Origin: Rhynchopus sp. YZ270_cl-10
Taxonomy: Eukaryota > Euglenozoa > Diplonemea > Diplonemida > Diplonemidae
Reading direction: 5' to 3'
DNA: 64,000 nt
Assembly: GCA_964035575.1 (NCBI GenBank)
Contig: OZ037856.1
Location: forward strand, 372,001-436,000
Every line of letters starts with the position of its first letter. Position 1 is the stretch's first letter. Below, piece after piece: positions 1 through 10,835 of this stretch. The notes under the pieces are model-generated. The model was not told the origin of the DNA and ran no database searches. It saw only the letters and a list, made by a program, of their open reading frames with translations. The position numbers and the translations under genes are program-made.

Positions 1-684
1 GTACACACGGTTGCCACTTCTCGTTCTCGTCACCCCAGGGGAGTTCAGGTCGGTATGAGTATCCGAATTCAAACGGGGAGGCAAAACAGGACTGCCGTTC
101 TCAAGCACCTCCTCAAACATCAGGCTTTCTGCATAAGATTTGCCGGGGCTGTGCACTTCTTCGAAGGTAAGCGATTCGCCTCCAATAGTCGTGCAAGACC
201 CGCGAGGGATGGGGATCCCTGCGCGGGGTCTCGGGGAATGCGACCCACCCCGCCGACGGATCGCGCTGAGGGTGAGCTTTTCATTCCCAGGCGAGCGCAG
301 TGGGGTGGCGGTGTCCTCCATGAAGACAAGCGATTCGCCGAACGACGTGGCCATGGACTTTGTGTAGCGTGGGTCGCGTGAGAGGGAGCGGCCTGATATC
401 AGCATGGGGGATGCGGTTGTGTCTGAGTCGAGGGTTATGTCGCGTGTCATCTCGCGTGTCGGGGAGGCAGGGTTGAATGATAAGCGTGTGTCCGTGGACG
501 ATGTGGAGGAGGAGCTGCTGCTGCTGCTGCTGCTGCCACGTCGCCTGCCCTCGTTGAGCTGCGCCTTCGTGCTCTCGCTTGAACTCGAGCTTGAAGAGCT
601 GCTGCTGCTGCTGGAGCTCGGTGAGCTCGTCGACGTCATGCTAGTGGAGCTTGCTCCATGCTCTCTACGGCGCTCTCTTGCCAT
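1..684 (-). CDS. serine-rich protein with ESLxFEEV repeats, 5' part only
   Basis: An open frame of 228 codons starts at the ATG at 684 and runs off the left edge without a stop. The N-terminus is basic and very serine-rich, with two poly-Ser runs encoded by AGC repeats (near 522-537 and 598-612). Further on a short motif occurs three times with spacing: GESLVFMED, GESLTFEEV and AESLMFEEV. This suggests a tandem linear motif for a binding partner or kinase. A pyrimidine-rich tract ending in CAG lies about 40 nt upstream of the ATG. No known domain is recognised and function is unknown. The opposite strand is also open (404-937) but encodes only low-complexity Leu/Glu runs, so I take the minus strand as coding. 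Confidence 0.6.
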   Translation of the reverse strand, partial: MARERRREHGASSTSMTSTSSPSSSSSSSSSSSSSSESTKAQLNEGRRRGSSSSSSSSSSTSSTDTRLSFNPASPTREMTRDITLDSDTTASPMLISGRSLSRDPRYTKSMATSFGESLVFMEDTATPLRSPGNEKLTLSAIRRRGGSHSPRPRAGIPIPRGSCTTIGGESLTFEEVHSPGKSYAESLMFEEVLENGSPVLPPRLNSDTHTDLNSPGVTRTRSGNRVY

Positions 685-725
685 AGCCAAACCGTCGCCT
701 CAGGAAGAGGCGTGTATATGGGCTC

Positions 726-770
726 CTGGAGGGAGGGTGTGGGGGAGGAGGGGGAGGGGAGGAGGAGGGG
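726..770 (-). promoter_or_regulatory. pyrimidine tract and CAG upstream of the serine-rich gene
   Basis: Read on the minus strand, about 40 nt of almost pure C and T end in CAG at 726, some 40 nt before the ATG at 684. No upstream exon is visible, so this looks like a trans-splice acceptor or a 5' UTR intron acceptor. That is inference. Confidence 0.4.
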
Positions 771-956
771 TGTGTGAAAGAGAGGTGGGTGTGTATGCAT
801 ATTCTCGGGGCAAAGTGGATATCATTAATATAGTCCCCCAGTCCCTGTTCCCGCCCCCCTTCACCGTTTGTCTGGCTGTAGTGCCAGTCAGTTTGGTCCC
901 AGTGAAAGAAAACCCCCTACCCACCCAAAAAATATAAAAAAAAGAAAGGTATGGTC

Positions 957-3911
957 TTATTGAGGGGTCGGTGCAAGTCCGCTGCCTTTGGGCATTTTTT
1001 TCTTTTTAGTGGTCGTGTCGTCCTCAACGTCCTTCTTTTTGTAAAGGTGTGGTGCGATTTCTGAGAGCCATTCCCCCTTGATCTCGATGACCTGCCGCAT
1101 GTACTCCTTCGAGGTCTGGATGAGCTCGTGGAAGACAATCCATTTCGGGCCTTCCTTCATAACGTCCTTGCCGTCGCGGCGCTCTGTCTTAGGTGCCATG
1201 AAGCTGCTGGGATGGATCCAGACGTCCTGTGGTTAATAAGAGAGTAACAAAAAGAGGGTAACAAAAATTGGTACAAAAACGTTTAACAAAGGGAGGTAAG
1301 ATGACCTGAGCCTCAAGGCATAGTCAACCGGCAAATATCGTGGGTAATGTTGCCCCATATTTTTTTTTTTTTTGGAAAAAAATGCAGTTGAGGGGGGAGA
1401 AAGCCATACCGCTTCGTTTTTGACAATCGGGTTGCGTGTTTTGTAGGATTTGCCGTCGCGGTTGCGTGTGGCAGAGTTGTAGAAAAACCCTGAGGTGATG
1501 CATTTGAGGAGCTGCTCTTGTGTGCCCTCGCGGACAAGCTCGATCTCGGCACGCTCAGCAAGCATGGCCATTTGCTCGCGGATGTCTCTCGCCCTCCGCA
1601 TGGATCGTGCCTGCACAAAGTTCGTGAAACACCAGTTGTCTGAGAAGTTCGAGTCCTGCCACTCCTCGTACACAGTGCACAGCGCAAGATGGTCGCCGCC
1701 CCCCTTAAAGAAGCTCTGGATAGTGTTCTGCCCATCACGCTTCTGGTTCCGCGGGATATGGAAAATGGAGTTCCCCACAGAGAGCATAGCGCAGATGGTG
1801 ACCACCTGGTCCGACACACCAAAGTCTTTCGACACACACATCATCTTAGAGAGCTGCGGGTCCAAAGGGAACTCTGCCATCATGCGGCCCACCTTCGTTA
1901 GCTTCCGTTCGTCGTTAATAGCGCCGAGGGTGAAGAGCTGAAGATACGCTCTTTTGAGTGTATCAATCGAAGGACAATCGAGGAACTCAAACTTTTCAAT
2001 TTCATGAATCCCCATTGACTTCAACATGAGCAGCACATTGCCAAGATTTGTACGCTGGATCTCAGGAATGACCACCGCATCCAGATCGTTCTTATACGAC
2101 GCAAACGTATACAACCGGAAGCAATGCCCAGGACGCGTACGCCCCGCACGCCCTCTACGCTGTTCAGCCTGCGCCTTCGAGATGGGCACTACCTGCAATG
2201 TTTCCATCAGAGTCCTTGGGTTGAAACTCTTCTGTTTGCAGAACCCACAGTCAATGACGTACACGATACCATCAATGGTCAGCGACGTTTCCGCGATGTT
2301 AGTCGCGATGACCACTTTGCGTGACCCTTCCGGTGTGGGTTCAAAGATCTTCGTCTGCTGGTCTGTAGGCAATGTACTGTAGATAGGGTAGATAAGCAAC
2401 TCTCGAATACGTGAACCCAACCCCTGTGTCCTGCGGGTAAGATCCTCATAGCACTCTTCAATCTCGTCTTGACCGCAAAGAAAGATAAGAATGTCACCCG
2501 GGGTTGGTTCTTTCATATGGATCTGCAGGGTGCACAGTGCGGCAGCCTCGATGTAGTTCGATTCAGGCCGTTTTGTGTAGTGTGGTTCCACGGAGAAGGT
2601 CCTCCCTTTGACGTTGAAGATCTTTGCATCTTCGAAGAACGACGCAAATTTGTCGGACTGCAGAGTCGCAGAGGAGATGATGATTTTCAGCTCATTGCCG
2701 CTTTCTTTGTCGCGGAAGCGGCAAACGTCTTTGACAAGACCGAAAAGGATGTCGGTATGGAGGGAACGTTCGTGCGCCTCGTCGATGATCATACAGGAGT
2801 AGTTCTCGAGGTCCGGGGACGAAAGGAACTCACGCAGAAGCATACCATCCGTCATGTATTTGATGAGCGTTTTGTCGCTGGTGTTGTCCTCGAAACGAAT
2901 GGAGTACCCTACTTCACTGCCCAGACGCACATCCATCTCCTTCGCAACGCGTGCAGCAACGCTCATCGCAGCCACCCTACGAGGTTGAGTGCACCCAATC
3001 ATCTTGCCCTCCTTGCATAACCCCGCCTCTTTGAGGTACTGTGCAATCTGTGTTGTCTTCCCACTGCCTGTCTCCCCGACCAGGACAATAACCTGGTTGT
3101 CCATCACGGCCTGGATGAGCTCCTCGCGCACTTTGTAGATGGGAAGCGTTTTGCGGACCTCCTGCAGGTCCAGCATGGCTTGGCGCTTGCCGCGTTCTGC
3201 TTCGGCCTTGATCTCTTCGGGTGTCATGATGTTGCACGGCTGGTCCATCTCTCCGTTCAGAATCTTTTCGGTGATGAATTCGATTTCGTCGTCCATCATG
3301 AGAGTGTATTCCCCACCACCGATTTGGCTTGCATTTTGGTTGAGTGCGCCGGATTCACGGAGTTGTCTGCGTTCGAGACGTGCCTGCTCTTCTGCAGGGT
3401 TGAGCGATTCTTCGTTTTTATCGTATCGAGAGAAGAGTGCTTCCTCCTCTCTGGCTTTGCCGACCTGGGCGCGTTCGACCATAGTGGTGGCATCACTGTT
3501 GAGAGTGAAGCCGTCTTCATTGAGGATGTCTGCGTAGGAGCGTTTGTTCTTGGCTTTGAGAGCCTGCATCTCCTCGCGGATCTTGGCACGGCGCTCTTCG
3601 GCTGCGGTAAGCGGGGTGATGAGCTTGTCGCGCTGGTCCTCCGCTACCATCATGTTGTTCAGACTGTGCATCGTTGCCACCTGCTTCTCAAGGTATTTCT
3701 GCCGCGACAGTGTCCGCAGGTCCTCTGACACATGGCTCGTCTTCTGCCGTTTCACCCCCTCCTCCACCCGCGCCTTCCCCATCTGCCTGTCCTCATGACT
3801 CCGTTTACGCTCCTGTTCACGCTTAGTATCATTCGCCTTCTTCTGTTTTTCCCATCGTTCCAACTCTTTTTGATCTGCTGCACGCGATTCGTCGTTCCAT
3901 TGTTTTGACAT
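957..3911 (-). CDS. DHX16: DEAH-box pre-mRNA splicing helicase (Prp2/DHX16 type)
   Basis: Two exons (3911-1410 and 1226-957) give 923 residues. The intron has a GTATGG donor and a CCACAG acceptor and restores the frame exactly (NEA joined to DVWIHPSS). Visible motifs are GETGSGKT (I, near residue 276), TQPRRVAA (Ia), DEAH (377-380), SAT (III), TNIAETSLT (V) and QRRGRAGR (VI, near 580). The helicase-associated and OB-fold regions follow. The charged N-terminus with EIEFITEKIL matches Prp2/DHX16 better than Prp22, which would carry an S1 domain. In the family it activates the spliceosome by ATP-driven remodelling before the first step. I chose the ATG at 3911 (MSKQWNDE) because the longer frame upstream is low-complexity pyrimidine tract. 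The intron carries a family I hairpin repeat. Confidence 0.95.
1298..1328 (-). repeat. family I hairpin repeat inside the DEAH helicase intron
   Basis: On the plus strand it starts AAGATGACCTGAGCCTC and ends near TAGTCAACC, a diverged copy of the family I hairpin. It lies wholly within the intron at 1227-1409. Confidence 0.5.
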
Positions 3912-4506
3912 TTTGTTGTGTAATGTCTGAGATAATAGGGGTAAAATGGGTGAAGAGAGAGAGAGAGCGAGAGAGAGAGGGAGAGGGAGAAAAGGGAAAT
4001 GGAAAGAATAAGTTAAATGGGTAAGGGGAAGGGGGGGTTTCAAGGGGACCTTTTTTGTTGGCATTTATTCGTTGCATTCTATTGGTTGACATAGGAATGG
4101 TGGGGGGGGAGGGGAGGAGAAACCCTTGACCATGTGGTTATTTTTATTTTACTTTTTTTTGCGTATTTTAGTAACGCCAAATGTATGTGCGCTGAGCAAC
4201 GCAGTTCCCCCTCTGTGTCCCGCTGTATCGAAAGGGGTTTCTTTTGAAGCTAAACCCACCCCATGAGGCCCCTTGCATTTTACGCTGTGTCGTAGGCACA
4301 GATAAATGGTCACTAAAAGAGAACATAAAAAAAGATGGTTGTGTCTTGCTGTACACTGTTGCTATTATGGGAGACACTGGAAAGGAAAGTTGATACAAAC
4401 AATGGAACGCCTCGACGGACGTACTGAAGCACAAAAAAACTTTGCGAAAACGAGAAAAAATAAGTTGAAAAAAAAAAGACGACTGAGAGCTCAGACAGCT
4501 CCCCTC
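3912..4506. other. spacer between the FHA/BRCT and DEAH helicase genes
   Basis: No gene is seen. On the minus strand a long CT-rich tract (about 3955-4003) is followed by a CAG at 3927, 16 nt before the helicase ATG, and resembles a splice acceptor. The remainder is A- and T-run sequence. Confidence 0.5.
3927..4003 (-). promoter_or_regulatory. polypyrimidine tract and CAG before the helicase ATG
   Basis: A tract of CT repeats on the minus strand, then a CAG at 3927, then 15 nt, then the ATG at 3911. The arrangement fits a trans-splice acceptor. RNA data would be needed to decide between that and a 5' UTR intron. Confidence 0.45.
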
Positions 4507-6933
4507 TCACTCATCTTCATCGGACGAGTTGCCAAGGACAACGCGTTTTCGTTTTCTTGTCGGGTTACGGTTGTTCTTGAGAGTCCCATTGCATGGCGTC
4601 TGCAAAGGCTGGACCCGCAACACCAGGTTTTCTTCGGGGGAAGGAAGGCACTGTCTGAGTGCTGCGAGATAGATCCATTCCAGGGTGACCTGAGAGGGTG
4701 AAGGGTGTTCATGGCGAATATGCAAGAAAAACAGAAAACTGAACTGAAAACCCCTCGCACTTAGTCACCAAAAGAGAACACAATGCAAACACCTCATCTA
4801 AAGCGCTGATCTCCTCTTGGAACCAAGGCAGGGGGCGAAATGCTGCGTATGCAAACAAAATGACAAAACATACGAAATGCAATGCAAGACAGTGCCGCTC
4901 GTTGCATAGTGCTGCATCCTCCGGGCATGTGACCACTATGTCATCCTGTGAGTGTTTTAAAATGGCTAAGGTGAGAAAATGCAATGGCAAATATACCTTG
5001 GTCGCGTTGAATGCTGTGCTGACGTGGCCACCACCGCATTTGATGATATCCTTGATCCCGAGTGGGCTGTGGAGGTTGTGGAGGTTGTGGAGGTGGTAGG
5101 TGATGGGTGGTGAGGTTATTTGAGGAAGTGAACGATTGCTTCAGTTCGCCGCGCTTCTTCTTGCCACTCGGATCCTCAGCCTTTCCGAAGAAAGGGGCGA
5201 GCTTCTGGTAGATGGCCTCCTGGTATGGGGGCGCATTAAAAAAAAATGACATACCCAGGTTGCAAGGAGACTGTGGCCGTCACGTGGAAGACAAGCCCCG
5301 CAAAGACAGCGGAGCGTTCACGGCGCTGAATCGCTTCGGTGATGCTGAACTTGAACCTGTGGGTGTTTTTGTTGATTTTTATGTGGTTTTGCTCTCAAAC
5401 CCCGACATACCGTTTCTCCACCTGCGTGTCGTGGTGCCGATACTTCTCTGGGTCCTCCCACCTCTGATGTTCAAGGCTGTCCACGAGCCACTCCTTTTTA
5501 AGAACGTACTTGCAGGTTGACATTGCGCAGAGCATTTTGACTGTCCGCTTGACGTCATCTGTGACGAGGTGGGTGCATTGAGTGGGGTCGTCCACGACCT
5601 TTCCTGCGAGACGTGCGATTGAATCTTGGTGGGTTGGGGTCACTATGATGCCTGTTGTCATGATGAACACTTCGGGACGCATGGCGATGTTGCCACTCGC
5701 CACTCCACTGGTCACACCGCTGTCTGCTCCACTGGCACCACCACTGGTCACGCCACTGCTCTTGGACGAAACGACCCCCTTCCGCTTAACACGCCGTCGC
5801 CCTTCTGGTACAAGCGGCACCTCTGCCTCCGTCTCATCACTGCTTCCGTCGCACTCAAAGTCTAGCTTCGACTTCACCTTGCATGGGTCCACCACCCCAG
5901 ACGTCGTTGAGGAGAACACCACCATTGAGGAATGCTCCGTCCCGTTGCTGTTCTCGGGCACCACCACCGCAGGCACGACTGCGGGCATTGTCTTATGCAC
6001 AGTCCCCGGCGATCCCACAATCAACGTCGGGTCCATCGTCATCTGCAACGTCTCCTCCAACGACTGCCGCGACTGCGGGGACACACACTTCGCCGCCTTC
6101 TGCAGCGGTGTCTTCCCCACCCCTACCTGCGGTGGTGGCGGCGACATCGGCGGCAACGGCGTGCTTCTCTCTGTTGTGACAAGCGGGGTGTTCGCACCAC
6201 CACCACCACTCTCCTCCATCACCGGAAGCGGCGGAATTGTAAAGCTATTCCCACACGGCAACGAGGAGACACACTGCGTCTCGTTGGCATCCGCATCCAT
6301 CAGACTGTCCTCTGTACTGTCCTCAGACTCATTCGCATCGCCGAACAGCTGCGGCACCAGACTCGAACCAGCAGGCTTCTGGATCTGCGATAACGGCATC
6401 CTATCCCCCATGCCGAACACTACCTTCTGGGTCGCCCTCTCCCCTTCCCCCTCCTTTACCTCCCTCACTGGCGAGCGTGGCGGTGAATCCAACGGCGAAC
6501 CACGCGATGCTGCATGAGGATACCACCTTAACATCACTCCATTCCGCTTCACCTTACACCCAGGAATCTCCAACGTCACCCCCTGACAAGAAACATCATG
6601 CGGCACCCTGGGGACAAGACTGCAGTGGTTCTGACCATAATAGGTTCCATTTTTCGTACCCAAATCGGTGACTGTGACGCGGCCTTTGTATGCGGCAAAG
6701 CTTAGGTGCAGACTAGAAACATTCTTAGAAGGAAGTACCACATCGCAGTCAGGAGCACGTCCTATATAAGTAATGCCGGTGCTCACGCAATACTGCGCAA
6801 CCCCGCCATCGCTGTGGACCTCAAGCACCCCAACAACCTGCGGCTCCTCGCATTCCGTAGCGGAGTCATAGGCACCTCCTTCAGTCGAACCGCGTGTTTC
6901 AGTAGAAGACAGACTACCTTCTCGGGCATTCAT
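4507..6933 (-). CDS. FHA and tandem BRCT protein (MDC1-like layout)
   Basis: The N-terminus has an FHA domain (about residues 35-115: YIGRAPDCDVVLPS, SSLHLSF, TDLGTKNGTYY). A long low-complexity middle follows, and tandem BRCT repeats lie at the C-terminus, with a basic RKRKR near the end. This order matches MDC1-type DNA-damage mediators, which bind phosphoproteins through FHA and BRCT. Exons I predict are 6933-5411, 5356-5255, 5219-5134, 5066-4997, 4945-4874 and 4689-4507, mostly with GTATG donors. The last junction rebuilds HFVTLEWIYL, a typical BRCT ending. The join between 5255 and 5219 does not keep frame as a normal intron. A run of nine A (T in sense) sits there, and one base fewer would read straight through, so an assembly indel is possible. 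The ATG at 6933 is chosen because the upstream codon is TTG. Confidence 0.75.
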
Positions 6934-7771
6934 CTTCAAGTCAAATTTCCTTACATAAAAGAAACCGCGTTGTGTGTTCTGAATTGTTTAATGAAGTGGT
7001 GGTCAGTGGGATTGGAGTGTAAAGGAATGAGTAGGAACTGAAAAAAAAAAAAAAACTGAGGGGTTTCAGAAGGTAATGTAATGAGGTTTTGAAATTGGTT
7101 GAGAAAAAAAAAATGCCCCGAAAAGGTCGAAAAAATGTGATATCTGTATTTTGTTTTTTTGGTAAGAAAGGGGGCTTCAATTCCAAAAAAAAAAAGGGGG
7201 GGCGAAAAACAAAAAAGAGTTGAAAGTGCAAAGTGCAGACAAAAATAAAACAAAGGAAGTTGTAAGTGCAAACGCCTCGCGCCAAATGTCACTTTTCAAT
7301 AAAGAAAGTGGAGCTGGGAAGAAAAAAAGGGGGTCCCTTCCTCAGGTTTGAGGGTTGTGGGTGTAAACCGGCACAAAAAAATAAGGGTCCTTTCCTCCCC
7401 TGGAAACAATGCAAATATCCAAAAGAGAAGCTGAAAATGTAAAAAAGGTTGAAGTACAATAGAAAGAGAATTTGATAGTGCAAACGCCTCTGGGACGCAG
7501 GCACTAAAGTGAAGCTTGTGGACAGGCATCACCTGGCAATTGTCTTTTTAAAAACCACACAATACCACAAATTGCACGAAACCCATCAAAGCCACTGTGG
7601 GCACATCAAACCCCCAGAGTAAAAACACATCACAAACAAGAACAGCAAAAAAAACACAACCCCATCAATAAATACACCATCCCCCGCAAAATGCGCTGTA
7701 AAGAGCCGAACACACCCCCATCCCTCCTCCTTCTCCTCCTCCTTCCCCCCATCCACCACAGACCCACCTCC
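6934..7771. other. spacer with two family III hairpins
   Basis: No gene is seen. A- and T-runs dominate. Family III hairpin repeats lie near 7266-7296 (diverged) and at 7477-7505. Confidence 0.5.
7477..7505 (-). repeat. family III hairpin repeat
   Basis: On the plus strand AGTGC at 7477 pairs with GCACT at 7501-7505 around AAACGCCTCTGGGACGCAG. The same unit recurs at 29650 and elsewhere. Confidence 0.65.
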
Positions 7772-9625
7772 CTACGACGACAAAAAGTCATGTCTCCGTA
7801 TCGGGGGAAGACGACTGGAGGAGGTGGGGGAGCTTGCTTGGGGTGCTGCCTGCACTGCTTGGGCCATGGCAAGAGACATGGCACCTTGTGAGGTGTCACC
7901 ACCACCACCACCACCTACACCCCTCTCTGGCGGCGGCGACGGGTTGAGAAAGGTTTGAAACTCATCCTTGAGGGATTGGTAGGCTTTGCGGTATTCGTCC
8001 TTCTCTTGTTCGGTGGTGCTGAGCTGCGCCTCTGCCTGCCTGAGACGTTGCCGTCTACGTGTTGCGTCCTTTTTGTGTGTCGTCTGCGTAGACTCCATTG
8101 AAACCCAATCATCCGCAGACCGCCGCCAACACTCCTCCAAATGCTTCATGTAAGCATCCACCTCCATCACCCCGGTCTGCCCCTTAATGGAGACACTCCT
8201 CAACAGATGCGAATACTTTACATACTTCCCCGAATGTCTCGTTCTAAAGATCTTCTGAACCGGACTAAAATGCGCTACAAGATTCGTAATATCATCCTTA
8301 TGTCCATTCCCGCTGCGCACCTTCTTCCCATGAAAGGTGTTCCTGGTGTCAAGAAACCAGCACCGTCCCATCTTCTGCTGGCAACGTGTAAGGAAGTACC
8401 GCATGGGTTTGCAGCCCCCTACAACGAGCTCATCTGCTTCGGTGAAGACAAGGGTGCTTTCGGAGCTGGAGCGGCGTGTGCGGGGTGGTTTTGGTTGTTC
8501 GTGTGATTCGTCCTTTTTTCCTTTTGCGTCAAAAATGGAGAAAATCGAGCCAAGCTCCGAAGGAGCACCAGGCTCCCTCCCTGCGACCCCGCGCTTCGTA
8601 AATTGCATCACCCCCACCGGTCGTGTCGGATGCGTGGAAAAAACCGGAAACAACAAAATCCCGCACCCCTTACTGAGCCCCGGTGTTCTGCAGTAGTGCG
8701 TTCCTGCGGAGTCGATCTGCGGTTTGGGTCCGCTCGAGAGATTTGAATACGCGAGGGCATGCATGATGGCGAGCAACGGCTTCCCCTTTTCTGCAGTTTC
8801 AGGCACATCAGAGCGGTGCTCCGCCATGTACGACACTTCATCGGTTGGGGTCTGGTGGCTGGCACGCTCTGCTTCTGATGGGGGTTCAATGTTTAGCGCA
8901 ATGCCAGATTTGAAGACGTCGCCCTGAGCACCATGGAGAGAAGGGTACTTGGCAGTTTGCAGTTCATGCTGTGGGGTGTTCACTGTGACGACGGTGTGCA
9001 GCAGGTCGTCTTCCGGGTTTTTCAGAATCAACGCAGCGCTGGTGGACGCAGTCATATCCATGAGCGACTCCAGCAGCAGGTACAGCCCTTTTACCAACGA
9101 GGTGTCGTCGATGCTGTTGTACAGAACACGGCGCAGGTCGGACTTTGCTTCATCCTGAGGTCGTACCGGGGCAGGCTGCTGCGGCAGACCCACACGACTT
9201 CCCTTGCGGAGCTGTTTCAGTTCAGAGTCCTTCCGCGCAATCTCTGCCTTCAGACGTATGGCAAGCTCGCTGAGTTCGCTGGAGTGCTCTTCATGGCGGC
9301 CACCTTTGCGTGGAGAGGCAATGCTCTGTTCATCACGACGTGACTTTTGTCTGTTCGCTAGATCCTCCCAGTTGAAGTACATCTGGTTTGGGAGAAGTGC
9401 CCGCAGGTCCTGCCGCATGTGTTTCACAAGGCTATCAACTCCAGTGAAAAGCTCGTGCACCAATCGGTCCAAATCTTGTGCAAGAGATTTAGTGCATGCC
9501 TCACGACTTTCTGCAGAAGGCATTACCACAGCGTCATTCAGCGATTTGGTGCTCCCTTTGACACGGTCCATGCAGTTCTCGACATTCTGCAGCGCAACGT
9601 TTGATTCGTAGCTTAGTTCAATCAT
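7772..9625 (-). CDS. coiled-coil protein with a GAF-like central region
   Basis: A single-exon frame of 617 residues starts at the ATG at 9625. The N-terminal third is helical, with a charged heptad-like stretch near residues 115-145 (LSELAIRLKAEIARKDSELKQL). The centre (about 165-430) resembles a GAF fold: a helix with LVKGLYLLLESL, a strand region with AALILKNPEDD, and later GCGILLFPVFS followed by GVMQFTK. A second coiled coil lies near residues 535-580, and the C-terminus is Pro/Gly-rich. GAF domains bind small ligands or mediate dimers; no ligand residues can be named here. A family VI repeat lies directly upstream and supplies the nearest CAG before the ATG. Function is unknown. Confidence 0.75.
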   Translation of the reverse strand: MIELSYESNVALQNVENCMDRVKGSTKSLNDAVVMPSAESREACTKSLAQDLDRLVHELFTGVDSLVKHMRQDLRALLPNQMYFNWEDLANRQKSRRDEQSIASPRKGGRHEEHSSELSELAIRLKAEIARKDSELKQLRKGSRVGLPQQPAPVRPQDEAKSDLRRVLYNSIDDTSLVKGLYLLLESLMDMTASTSAALILKNPEDDLLHTVVTVNTPQHELQTAKYPSLHGAQGDVFKSGIALNIEPPSEAERASHQTPTDEVSYMAEHRSDVPETAEKGKPLLAIMHALAYSNLSSGPKPQIDSAGTHYCRTPGLSKGCGILLFPVFSTHPTRPVGVMQFTKRGVAGREPGAPSELGSIFSIFDAKGKKDESHEQPKPPRTRRSSSESTLVFTEADELVVGGCKPMRYFLTRCQQKMGRCWFLDTRNTFHGKKVRSGNGHKDDITNLVAHFSPVQKIFRTRHSGKYVKYSHLLRSVSIKGQTGVMEVDAYMKHLEECWRRSADDWVSMESTQTTHKKDATRRRQRLRQAEAQLSTTEQEKDEYRKAYQSLKDEFQTFLNPSPPPERGVGGGGGGDTSQGAMSLAMAQAVQAAPQASSPTSSSRLPPIRRHDFLSS

Positions 9626-9639
9626 TTGCCTTTTGAAAG

Positions 9640-9705
9640 CTTGGCTGTATTAGCACAATACACACACCCACACACACACCCGAGGATGAGCCCCGCTATC
9701 TTTTT
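9640..9705 (-). repeat. family VI repeat in the leader of the 7772-9625 gene
   Basis: On the minus strand it reads GGGGCTCATCCTCGGGTGTG, a CA/GT run, then GTGCTAATACAGCCAAGC. The CAG 17 nt before the ATG at 9625 lies in the conserved tail of the repeat, which reads CTAATACAACC in other copies. Confidence 0.5.
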
Positions 9706-10313
9706 TAGTTCACCTTTAGGATGGAGTATGGGAGAGCATGGGAGATGCAGATTTGCAATATAATGCAGTGGAAAGGACAAAAGGGAGAATGAATGGGGGG
9801 GGATCATTTATTGTTCGAGGGGGGTGTGTGGAAGAAATGTTACGTTGTTGCGTTAAGCGGGAGTGGGGGTTGTGGGGATGTTTTTTTTTTCGCCTTTGTT
9901 TCGACAAATCACCCACCAAAAGAGGTGGGCTTTTGTCCATCTATGTCACCAAAAAAAGGGCGAATATGCCAGAATGATGACAGAAAAAACGGCAGAACCT
10001 CAAAGAGTGGCGGAGATGAGAAAAAAGACTTCATAATATGCACTTAACCCTCTCTGTTGTTTAGCCACCTTGAAACATTTAGGAACTCTAGGTCTGACAC
10101 CTTTTCTTTTTTCTGCATTTTCATTTTGAACAATCCATGTTTGTCGACATCTTTTTTTTAAAGGTTGTCTTCTCTCTCTCTATCTGTCTGAACAAGAAAT
10201 GCGGTAGCGCCTTCCTTTGTGTGTTATCCAATCTCAAAATGGAAACGGAACACAGATATTCAGTTATCACCTTCCCCTCCTTCCATACCAAAAAAAAAAA
10301 AGTAGAGTTGAAA

Positions 10314-10340
10314 TACAAAGCCCTCTCGTGACACAGTGTA
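10314..10340 (-). repeat. family IV hairpin repeat
   Basis: On the plus strand TACA and TGTA bracket AAGCCCTCTCGTGACACAG. The CTCTCGTG core is shared with families I and II, and near-copies lie at 40246 and 58676. Confidence 0.6.
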
Positions 10341-10835
10341 CCTTGGTACATGACCTGTACGGGGTGGACAAAAAAGAGGGTTTTGTCCCCAATATATCTG
10401 GAAGGCTAGGGAGTGGGGGTTTCAGAAGAGAATGGGTAAAAAAAGGGAGGGGGGGGATTTGAAAAGTGCAAACGACTCATCGTAAATCGGCAGACGCAGG
10501 GTGGTTTCTCTGTGGGTTGTCGAACCCTCCAGAGAGCACTTTTTGTTGGCACAAAAACCAAAAACAAAAAATGCCGAAAAAAAAAAACGTTCTCTGAAGA
10601 ATATCGAACACAATAAATAGAACTGACCCACCCACGCACATCGCCTTTGTTTTTCTTCACACCGAACTCTGGTCTGACTCCCCCTTTTTTTTTGAGTCAG
10701 CCACAGCCAAGGGTAGGTCTCTGTGCTCTTCATTTTTTTAGTTGGAAAAAAAGGGGGAAAAGGGGATCTAAATAGGCACAAAAATTGTGGGAGTCTAAGA
10801 CTCTGAAAAAGTGGGGGGTTTAAAAAAAAAAAAAA

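Larger units (their letters stand above)
9626..10835. other. spacer with several hairpin repeats
   Basis: No gene is seen. Hairpin repeats of family VI (9640-9705), I (about 10034-10076), IV (10314-10340) and III (near 10464-10503) lie among A- and T-runs. Confidence 0.5.

Noticed and set aside
404-937. Plus-strand open frame with poly-Leu and poly-Glu
   Set aside because: It is the complement of AGC-coded poly-Ser runs in the minus-strand gene at 1-684; composition is low complexity and there is no domain.
5582-6517. Plus-strand open frame of 311 codons
   Set aside because: It is the complement of the low-complexity middle of the FHA/BRCT gene; the minus strand carries the recognisable domains.
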